Source: CAYMLQ01 sp964390795
Lineage (GTDB): Bacteria > Verrucomicrobiota > Kiritimatiellia > RFP12 > UBA1067
Direction of reading: 5' to 3'
Assembly: GCA_964390795.1 (NCBI GenBank)
Contig: CAYMLQ010000135.1
Location: 1 to 13,430, forward strand
Length of the DNA: 13,430 nucleotides
Part shown: piece after piece, positions 1 to 5,723 of the stretch
Numbering within the stretch: position 1 is the first letter of the stretch
Layout of the letters: each line of letters begins with the position of its first letter
Notes under the pieces: model-generated
The model's database searches: none
What the model saw: only the letters and a program-made list of their open reading frames with translations
What the model was told of the DNA's origin: nothing
Position numbers and translations under genes: made by a program

Positions 1-438
1 GCGAAGATCGGCACCGAGGCGCTGCTGGACGCCCTGCCGCGCGACATCGTGATCTGCGACTGGCAGTACTACACCGTGCCGAAGGGGAGCGCAATGCCGT
101 GGCCGACCATGCAGTACTTTCACGAGAAGGGCTTCCCGGTGCTGGCCTGCCCGTGGAAGGACACGGAGGGGATTCGGAGCCAAGGCCGCCTCGTCCGCGA
201 GAAAGGCATGGCCGGCATGCTCTGCACGACCTGGAACTACATGCACAGCCAGGACATGTACCGGATGCTCTATAGCGGTGCGCAAGCGACGTGGGGCAGC
301 GAGGGAACCGGTTGGAACGCGATGTCCGCCTTCAACCAGCACCTGCGGCAGGTCGGCTGGGAGATGCCGGTGACGCGCTACCGCGATACCGGCGACGCCC
401 AGTGGCAGGTGCCGCCCGAGAACGCGCTGCTTCAGTGA
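1..438 (+). CDS. GH20-like glycoside hydrolase, 3' part (5' end outside window)
   Basis: The frame is open from base 1 and ends with TGA at 436-438, so about 145 C-terminal residues are visible and the true start lies upstream. Three segments look like the last strands of a TIM barrel: a hydrophobic run ending in ICDWQYY, then FPVLACPW, then GMLCTTWNY, each ending in aromatic residues or tryptophan that usually line a sugar subsite. This pattern recalls family 20 glycosyl hydrolases (beta-N-acetylhexosaminidase-like catalytic domains). The catalytic Asp-Glu pair would lie upstream and cannot be checked. The next gene starts 7 bases after the stop, which suggests one operon with the regulator and the GH92 enzyme. 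The coding call is firm. The family call is an inference from the barrel-like C-terminus, and another TIM-barrel glycosidase is possible. Confidence 0.6.
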   Translation, partial: AKIGTEALLDALPRDIVICDWQYYTVPKGSAMPWPTMQYFHEKGFPVLACPWKDTEGIRSQGRLVREKGMAGMLCTTWNYMHSQDMYRMLYSGAQATWGSEGTGWNAMSAFNQHLRQVGWEMPVTRYRDTGDAQWQVPPENALLQ

Positions 439-445
439 GGTCACG

Positions 446-1660
446 ATGTCCCGAATCGCCAAACAGATGCCGCAGGTGATGCTCTTGCTGGAGATGTCCA
501 ACAAGATCAACCGCGACCGCATCCAGGGCATCCTGCGCTACGAGCGGCTCTACGGGCCGTGGCGGCTCCACATTGTCGAGGGCAAGCGCTTCGAGCAGCC
601 GTTGCGCGATCTCCGGTCGCTCGGCGTGGACGGCGTGATCGCGGGCACGACGCTCACCGAGCTGTTGGAGCCGATCATGCGCGCGCGGGTGCCGACTGTG
701 CTGTTCGACCCGCTCGATCCGCACGCCACCGAGGCGTATCCTCTGTTTCGCTACTCGACGGTCTGCTGCGATTCCGCAAACGTGGGGCGGATGGGGGCCG
801 AGTACCTGCTGGAACAGGGGTTCACGCAATTCGCCTTTGTGAGTGACATCTGGGACAGCAACTGGTCGCTTAAGCGGAGGGACGGTTTCGTGCGGCGGCT
901 GGCCGAGGCGGGCTTGACCTGCCACGTGTATGAGTCGCTGTCGGAGGCCGCGAAAAGCGATTGGGGCGTGGAGCAGAAGGGCATGTCTTCTTGGCTGTCA
1001 AAGCTGCCCAAGCCGATCGGCCTGATGGCGGCGAACGATGTGCGTGGCAGACAGGTGCTGGACACCTGCCTGATGGCGGGCCTCAGCGTGCCGGATCAGC
1101 TCGCCGTGTTGGGAGTCGATAACGATGAGCTGATCTGCGCCACGACCAACCCGCCGATGACCAGCATTCTGCGCGACACCGACGGCAGCGGGTATTATGC
1201 CGCTCAGATGCTCGACCGCCTGATACGCGGGAAGAACCGCAAGAGCGAGACGCTGTTGTATGGGCCGCTCCGCGTGGTCGGGCGGCAATCAACGGAGAAG
1301 CTGCAGTTCACGGACCGGCTGGCGGTCAAGGCAGTCGAGTTCATCCGCATCAATGCGGGAATCGGCATGAAGGTCGGCGACGTGGTCAAGCACCTGAACG
1401 TCTCGCGCCGGCTCGCGGAGCTGCGTTTCAGGCAGGCGGTGGGGCACTCGATCCACGACGAGCTGCAGAACGCGCGCCTGGCGCAGGTTCGCCGGCTGCT
1501 GCAGGAGACAGACCTCTCGATCGCCGAGATCACCGAGCACTGCGGCTACGAGAGCGAGAGCTATCTCGGCCTGGTCTTCCGCAAGAATTTAAATGTGACC
1601 ATGCGGCAGTTCCGCAAGACGAGCAAGGCGGCGCACCGGGATGGTGCGCGCATAGTGTAA
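446..1660 (+). CDS. XylR-family transcriptional regulator (sugar-binding domain + AraC HTH)
   Basis: This 404-residue protein has the XylR architecture: a LacI/periplasmic-binding-like sensor (about residues 10-280), then an AraC-type double helix-turn-helix (about 290-395). In the sensor, LAVLGVDNDELICATTNPP is the usual late-domain signature, and LMAANDVRGRQVLD precedes it. In the DNA-binding half, LNVSRRLAELRFRQAVG forms the first HTH and DLSIAEITEHCGYESESYL the second. Length matches E. coli XylR (392 residues). The ATG at 446 follows a GAGG at 437-440 that overlaps the upstream stop, so translation is probably coupled. The family binds a pentose or other monosaccharide and activates catabolic genes in the cytoplasm. 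Lying between two glycosidase genes, it most likely controls this locus in response to a released sugar. The ligand cannot be told from sequence, and xylose is not implied. Confidence 0.93.
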   Translation: MSRIAKQMPQVMLLLEMSNKINRDRIQGILRYERLYGPWRLHIVEGKRFEQPLRDLRSLGVDGVIAGTTLTELLEPIMRARVPTVLFDPLDPHATEAYPLFRYSTVCCDSANVGRMGAEYLLEQGFTQFAFVSDIWDSNWSLKRRDGFVRRLAEAGLTCHVYESLSEAAKSDWGVEQKGMSSWLSKLPKPIGLMAANDVRGRQVLDTCLMAGLSVPDQLAVLGVDNDELICATTNPPMTSILRDTDGSGYYAAQMLDRLIRGKNRKSETLLYGPLRVVGRQSTEKLQFTDRLAVKAVEFIRINAGIGMKVGDVVKHLNVSRRLAELRFRQAVGHSIHDELQNARLAQVRRLLQETDLSIAEITEHCGYESESYLGLVFRKNLNVTMRQFRKTSKAAHRDGARIV

Positions 1661-1669
1661 GGAGTGAGT

Positions 1670-3865
1670 ATGAAGAAGAGTGTCAGCGTGTTGATGACGG
1701 GTGTTCTTTCAGTGGGTTGGGGGGCGGCTGCCCTTGCCGCCGAGGCGGACGGGCTTTCGCGTAAGGTCGATCCCCTGATCGGCGTGGTCGGGCATGGGGC
1801 CTGTATGCCCGGCCCCTGCCTGCCGCACGCGTCCATCTATCCGAGCCCGAACACCCTTAAGCCGAAGACCTCGGGTTTCGTTTACGGCGACGACGTGGTC
1901 GGCTTCGCGCAGCTGCACACGCAGGGCACAGGCGGTACGCCGACCTATGGCAATTTTCTCGTCTCGCCGCGTCTGGGGCCGGGCATCAAGGAGGCGGACA
2001 TGGCCTCGCCGATTTCCGACGTCTCCGCCTCCTGTTTCGCGTACCGGGCGAGGCTCGCACGCTGGGACACGCGCTGCACGGTCGTGCCTGCGGCGCACGC
2101 CGCACTCTACCGCTTCGAGTTTCCCGCGAACGACGATGCCCGTCTCGTCTTTAACATCGCCCGCAAAATCGGCAAGGCCACCGCGCTGACCAACGGCGAG
2201 GTCCGGGTGGACGCGGCGACGGGCACGATCACGGGCGGCGGCACCTTTGACGGCAACTGGAATCCCGCTCCGTACCGGCTTTTCTTCTGCGCCAAGGTGG
2301 ACGTGAAGCCCGCGGGCTTCGGCGTGTGGCGCGGCGCGGGCGAACAGGAAGGCGTCTCCTCGGCCAAGACCGAGACGCGCGAGCCCCTCGGCGCATGGCT
2401 GCGCTTCGACACGCGCCAGGCCCGCACCGTGCAGCTCAAGATCGCGGTGTCGTTCACCTCCGTCGAACGCGCCGCCGAGTGGCTTGACCGCGAGATCCCG
2501 GCGTGGGATCTCGACGGCTTGCAGGCAAAGGCTGAGCACACGTGGGACGACGCGCTGTCGGCGGTCGCGGTGTCCGGCCTCTCCGACGAAGACCAGAAAC
2601 TCTTCTACACGCACCTCTTTCACAGCATGGTCCAGCCGCGCGACCGCACGGGAGACGCCGACGGCTGGCCGGTCGACGCGCCGTGCTGGGACGACCACTA
2701 CACGCTGTGGGACACGTGGAAGACCCTTTTCCCGCTGATGGCGATTATCCAGCCCGAGACCGTGTCCGGCAATGTGCGTTCCTTCGTCGAGCGCCTGCGC
2801 CGCAACGGCCAGTGCGCCGCCGCCTACATCCAGGGCAAGGAGTACCGCGTGGGGCAGGGCGGAGACGAGGCCGACAACGTGATTGCGGACGCCTACGCCA
2901 AACAGATTCCGGGCATCGACTGGAACGCGGCGTGGGAGGTGCTCGCCGCCAACGCGAACCGGCGCACCGAGGACTACCGCACCAAGGGCTGGGTGGCGCA
3001 CAAGAGCAAGCACGACTACTGCGGCCGCATGAAGTCCGGCTCGGGCACGATCGGCTTCGCCTACAACGACTGGTGTGCGTCGCAGGTGGCGGCAGGGCTC
3101 GGCAAGGCCGACGAGGCCAAGCGACTGCTCGAACGTTCGCGCAGCTGGCGCAACGTCTGGGACGCGTCGCTCGCCGACAGCGGCTTCACCGGCTTCATCC
3201 GCGCCCGCAACGCGGACGGCACCTTCCAGCCGACCGAGGCCCGCAAAGGCTACAACACCGACTTCTACGAGGGCACCTGCTGGCAGTACTCGTACGTGCT
3301 GCCGCACGACGTGCCCGGCATGATCGAGGCGATGGGCGGCAGGGCCAAGTTCACCGAGCGCCTCCAGTTCGCGCTCAAGAACGACCTGATCGATTTCGGC
3401 AACGAGCCGTCGTTCATGACGATCTGGCTCTTCGACCACGTGCAGCGGCCCTATCTCGCCTCGTTCTGGGCGGACAAGCTGCGCGCCAGGTTCACCAAGG
3501 ACGGGCCTCCCGGCGACGACGACTCCGGCGCGATGGGCTCGCTGTTCGTCTTCCTCAACGCGGGCTTCTTCCCGTTCGCGGGACAGGACGCCTATTATCT
3601 GCACGGCCCGCGCGGCCCGCGCTTCGCGTTCCGCGTGGCGGGCGGAAAGACCTTCACCGTGACGGCGGAGAACGCGGGCGGCAGGAATCTTTACGTCCAG
3701 TCGGCCACGCTCAACGGCAAGCCGCTGAACGAGCCGGTGATCCGCCACCGCGACATCGTGGCGGGCGGCGCGCTGGCCTTCGTCATGGGCGACAAGCCCT
3801 CCGCGTGGGGCTGCGGCGGCGAGTTCGACGCGGCCCGCGCGGCGGTGGAGACCGGAGGTCGGTGA
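1670..3865 (+). CDS. Secreted GH92 family glycosidase (alpha-mannosidase type)
   Basis: A 731-residue exported enzyme of glycoside hydrolase family 92, Ca2+-dependent exo-alpha-mannosidases. ATG 1670 is preferred over the in-frame GTG at 1664 because GGAG at 1661-1664 sits five bases before it. Residues 1-23 form a signal peptide (KK, hydrophobic core, ALA cleavage site). The N-terminal beta domain opens with VDPLIGVVGHG and a PGPCLP...YPSP segment. The (alpha/alpha)6 catalytic domain has LWDTWKTLFPL (W347 onward), FYEGTCWQYSYVLPHDV with the probable acid Glu534, NEPS at 578-581, and GDDDSG with Asp616-618, where the family's general base lies. Length is normal. The usual NEPSHH is NEPSFM here, so the aglycone pocket may differ and the linkage specificity is uncertain. 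It lies 9 bases after the regulator gene, probably in the same transcript. It probably trims mannosides in the periplasm or outside the cell. Confidence 0.92.
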   Translation: MKKSVSVLMTGVLSVGWGAAALAAEADGLSRKVDPLIGVVGHGACMPGPCLPHASIYPSPNTLKPKTSGFVYGDDVVGFAQLHTQGTGGTPTYGNFLVSPRLGPGIKEADMASPISDVSASCFAYRARLARWDTRCTVVPAAHAALYRFEFPANDDARLVFNIARKIGKATALTNGEVRVDAATGTITGGGTFDGNWNPAPYRLFFCAKVDVKPAGFGVWRGAGEQEGVSSAKTETREPLGAWLRFDTRQARTVQLKIAVSFTSVERAAEWLDREIPAWDLDGLQAKAEHTWDDALSAVAVSGLSDEDQKLFYTHLFHSMVQPRDRTGDADGWPVDAPCWDDHYTLWDTWKTLFPLMAIIQPETVSGNVRSFVERLRRNGQCAAAYIQGKEYRVGQGGDEADNVIADAYAKQIPGIDWNAAWEVLAANANRRTEDYRTKGWVAHKSKHDYCGRMKSGSGTIGFAYNDWCASQVAAGLGKADEAKRLLERSRSWRNVWDASLADSGFTGFIRARNADGTFQPTEARKGYNTDFYEGTCWQYSYVLPHDVPGMIEAMGGRAKFTERLQFALKNDLIDFGNEPSFMTIWLFDHVQRPYLASFWADKLRARFTKDGPPGDDDSGAMGSLFVFLNAGFFPFAGQDAYYLHGPRGPRFAFRVAGGKTFTVTAENAGGRNLYVQSATLNGKPLNEPVIRHRDIVAGGALAFVMGDKPSAWGCGGEFDAARAAVETGGR

Positions 3866-3917
3866 TGGGAGGTCGGAAATCGACGTTCCCTTAACATGGA
3901 CGAGATGAAACTGACCG

Positions 3918-3946
3918 TTGACGTGTAATCACAATGTGGCTACAAT
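3918..3946 (+). promoter_or_regulatory. Sigma70-type promoter of mazEF
   Basis: TTGACG at 3918-3923 and TACAAT at 3941-3946 are separated by exactly 17 bases. Each box has one mismatch to the sigma70 consensus. Transcription would be expected to begin 6-7 bases after the -10 box, at 3952-3953, which is the A of the mazE ATG. No Shine-Dalgarno can therefore be on the transcript, and the message would be leaderless. The boxes are seen directly; the start site is inferred. Confidence 0.75.
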
Positions 3947-3952
3947 GGTGAC

Positions 3953-4207
3953 ATGAAAACGACACTGATACCGATTGGTAACTCGCGCGGCATCCGGATA
4001 CCCAAGCCCTTCATCGAGCAGTGCGGCCTGACGGAACAGGTGGAGATGGACGTTCGCGACTCCGTGATCCTGATTCGCGCGCCTCGACAGCCTCGTGCCG
4101 GTTGGGATGCTGCCTTCTCGCAGATGGCTCAGGCGGGGGATGACAAACTGCTTGATAGCCAGTCGGCGGAAAACCGGTGGGATGAGGAGGAGTGGGAATG
4201 GAAGTGA
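3953..4207 (+). CDS. mazE: MazE-type antitoxin (AbrB/SpoVT fold)
   Basis: This 84-residue protein starts with the swapped-hairpin AbrB DNA-binding signature: IPIGNSRGIRIPKPFIEQ, a predicted turn, then VEMDVRDSVILIRAP. The C-terminal third is acidic and tryptophan-containing, ending DEEEWEWK, as expected for the flexible tail that wraps around MazF and blocks its active site. The length is typical of MazE. In such pairs the antitoxin is labile, binds its own promoter and represses the operon, alone or with the toxin. The ATG lies only six bases after the -10 box and lacks any Shine-Dalgarno, pointing to leaderless translation. The reading frame overlaps mazF by ten bases. The pair sits between the GH92 gene and a damaged gene, suggesting it arrived by insertion. 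Confidence 0.92.
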   Translation: MKTTLIPIGNSRGIRIPKPFIEQCGLTEQVEMDVRDSVILIRAPRQPRAGWDAAFSQMAQAGDDKLLDSQSAENRWDEEEWEWK

Positions 4208-4521
4208 AGCGCTTCGACGTGCACCTTGTGGCCCTCGATCCAACTGTCGGGCAAGAAGTCAAAAAGACAAGACCTTGCACGGTCATCTCGCCCGACGAGA
4301 TGAACCGCCACATCGGGACGGTCATCATTGCGCCCATGACGAGCAAAGGGCGCGACTATCCAACGCGAGTAACATGTACGTTTCAGGGTGTCGATGGACA
4401 GATCGTACTTGACCAGATCCGAACCGTCGATAAGACGCGACTCGTAAGGAGGCTGGGGAATCTTTCCTCGTCAGAATCCCACCGTGTTCTCAACGTATTG
4501 AGCGAGATGTTCCAGCTATGA
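4198..4521 (+). CDS. mazF: MazF-type endoribonuclease toxin
   Basis: This 107-residue protein belongs to the MazF/PemK family of sequence-specific mRNA interferases. It shows the usual order: FDVHLVALDPTVGQEVKKTRPCTVISP (quoted in part: GQEVKKTRPCTVISP), then GTVIIAPMTSK, TRVTCTF, and GQIVLDQIRTVDKTRLV, with the GxEhxKxRPxxh entry segment and the conserved DQIRTVD strand. ATG 4198 is chosen over the in-frame GTG at 4192 because GAGGAGG at 4184-4190 lies seven bases upstream of it. That ribosome-binding site is inside mazE, and the two genes overlap by ten bases, so toxin synthesis is coupled to antitoxin synthesis. Base composition is visibly less GC-rich than in the flanking metabolic genes, consistent with transfer. 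The cleavage sequence cannot be predicted. Confidence 0.93.
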   Translation: MEVKRFDVHLVALDPTVGQEVKKTRPCTVISPDEMNRHIGTVIIAPMTSKGRDYPTRVTCTFQGVDGQIVLDQIRTVDKTRLVRRLGNLSSSESHRVLNVLSEMFQL

Positions 4522-4917
4522 AGCAAGGTCTGTTAGGAGTCGGGCTCGTGCTGAATGAGCAACTTCTCAAGCAACCCAAGCTGCGGCTCGCCTTCGACGT
4601 CAATGTCGTGCGCTACCAGGGCTTCGACTGGCCGATCCTGACGCTGGGCGGCAAGACGCGGCAGGGCACTACGGTCCGCGCGATCTACGACACGGAGAAA
4701 AAGACGGATGTGCTGCAGGTCGCCACCGGCGGAGGCCGCTGGGCCGACCTTGCGGCAATCAAGATGAAGACCTGGAACCACGTCGAGGTCGCGCTGGACG
4801 CGAAAGGGTGTGGAGAGGACTATTCCAAAAGAGGCCGTCAGTGTGATCGTAACGGTTGTTAACGGGTATTGCGCCGGCCAGATCGACTTCGACGACGTGG
4901 AAGTCGTGTTCAGGTAG
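4518..4917 (+). pseudogene. Frameshifted remnant of a beta-sandwich-type C-terminal domain
   Basis: An open frame starting at ATG 4518, which overlaps the mazF stop as ATGA, reads LRLAFDVNVVRYQGFDWP, then VRAIYDTEKKTDVLQVATGG and WNHVEVALDAKG, and soon hits TAA at 4860-4862. In the +1 frame the protein-like text resumes at once: VERTIPKEAVSVIVTVVNG, then AGQIDFDDVEVVFR and a stop at 4915-4917. Removing one base from the AAAGGG run at 4803-4808 joins both parts into a continuous 132-residue reading frame. The pattern of alternating hydrophobic strands and a final FDDVEV strand resembles jelly-roll or laminin-G-like sugar-binding domains found at the ends of secreted carbohydrate enzymes. It lacks a signal peptide and any catalytic part. 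It is probably a 5'-truncated remnant left after mazEF insertion. A sequencing indel could also explain the shift. The exact family is not recognised. Confidence 0.65.
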
Positions 4918-4970
4918 GGCGAGTCGAAGGGAGCGTCGAACGCCCATTTCAGAACAAAGAGGGGTTATGG

Positions 4971-5006
4971 CTCACGCGGAGACCCCAAGGCGCAAAGAAG
5001 AGAAGG
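4971..5006. repeat. Possible dispersed CACGCGGAGAC...GCGCAAAGAAG-type repeat
   Basis: Between the remnant gene and the acetyltransferase gene, the stretch CTCACGCGGAGACCCC followed by AAGGCGCAAAGAAG resembles the dispersed 'cacgcagagacgcaaag' family of intergenic repeats that I recall from many environmental bacterial genomes. It often gives spurious peptides rich in HAETxRRKEE. No second copy is in this window, so the call rests on resemblance alone. Confidence 0.35.
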
Positions 5007-5093
5007 ATGTGGCGTGCTGCGCTGATGGCCCCACTCCAAAGGTGTCGACGGGAGGTTGCCGAGGCGGGCGAGGTTTGATACGTTGTCGGCGTG

Positions 5094-5576
5094 ATGAAGC
5101 GGACGGAGACAGAGAAGAGGGCGGACGCGGTCGAGATCGTCCGGCTAGGCGAGGAAGGCGTCGCGGAGGCGCTCGGCCTCATGCGGGTGTTCTACGCGCA
5201 CGAGGGTTTCGACTTCGACCCGGAGGCGAGCGGTAGCATGCTGCGACACCTGCTGGCCCATCCGGAGGTCGGCACCGTCTACCTTGCGCGCGACGGAGGC
5301 CGGGCGCTGGGCTATCTGGTGCTGACCCGCTGCTACAGTCTTGAGTTCGGCGGGCCGTTCGTGCTGCTCGATGAGATTTTCGTGTTGCCGGCGGCGCAGG
5401 GCCGGGGGCTTGGCAAGCGCCTGCTCGACACCGCCGCCGCCTGCTGCCGCGAGAGCGGCTCCGGCTACCTGCGCCTCGAAGTCCAGAAGAAGAACCTCCG
5501 CGCGATCGAGGTCTACCGAACCTATGGTTTCCGCACCGAAGACCGCTTTCTTCTGAGCCTGCCGCTCCCTTGTTGA
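5094..5576 (+). CDS. GNAT family N-acetyltransferase
   Basis: A 160-residue protein with the full GNAT fold. The central strands are GTVYLARDGGRALGYLVL and GGPFVLLDEIFVLP. Motif A, which binds acetyl-CoA pyrophosphate, is QGRGLGKRLL, and motif B is YLRLEVQKKNLRAIEVYRTYGF with the usual Asn and the closing Tyr-Gly-Phe. It probably moves an acetyl group from acetyl-CoA to an amine of a small molecule or protein in the cytoplasm; the acceptor is unknown. ATG 5094 is chosen, with an in-frame GTG directly before it at 5091 as the alternative. Neither has a Shine-Dalgarno at normal spacing, because the nearest GAGG (5070-5073) is about 20 bases away. It appears to be transcribed alone, between the decayed region and the promoter of the next gene. 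Confidence 0.9.
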   Translation: MKRTETEKRADAVEIVRLGEEGVAEALGLMRVFYAHEGFDFDPEASGSMLRHLLAHPEVGTVYLARDGGRALGYLVLTRCYSLEFGGPFVLLDEIFVLPAAQGRGLGKRLLDTAAACCRESGSGYLRLEVQKKNLRAIEVYRTYGFRTEDRFLLSLPLPC

Positions 5577-5667
5577 TGTGAATGAAGATCCGATTCATAT
5601 TGCCAAGGATCGTTGAGGCGGATACGGACTCCTCGCCCCTGTCGCGGAATGATCCCGAATTCGGCGG

Positions 5668-5697
5668 TTGTGGGGACAAAAGGCGGGATGGTATCAT
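5668..5697 (+). promoter_or_regulatory. Probable sigma70-type promoter of the FAD oxidoreductase gene
   Basis: TTGTGG at 5668-5673 and TATCAT at 5692-5697 are 18 bases apart. The -10 box has one mismatch to consensus, the -35 box three. The expected start near 5704 leaves a leader of about 20 bases containing the GGGGG ribosome-binding site at 5711-5715. The position fits the start codon chosen at 5724. Confidence 0.5.
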
Positions 5698-5723
5698 GGG
5701 GGCCACACAAGGGGGATTTTGCG

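Noticed and set aside
1709..3748. Long open frame on the minus strand (679 codons)
   Set aside because: It is antisense to the GH92 gene, which has clear family motifs, signal peptide and ribosome-binding site. The translation is Arg/Val/His-rich low-complexity text typical of GC-rich antisense frames.
3854..3876. Two GGAGGTCGG copies at the end of the GH92 gene
   Set aside because: Only two short copies, 14 bases apart, one of them coding; too little to call a repeat array or operator.
2542..3894. 450-codon + strand frame inside the GH92 gene
   Set aside because: An out-of-frame shadow of GH92, Arg-rich, with no ribosome-binding site and no motif.
4856..5236. 126-codon + strand frame overlapping the acetyltransferase gene start
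   Set aside because: It covers the remnant and repeat, reads as low-complexity Arg/Gly text, and conflicts with the clear GNAT frame.
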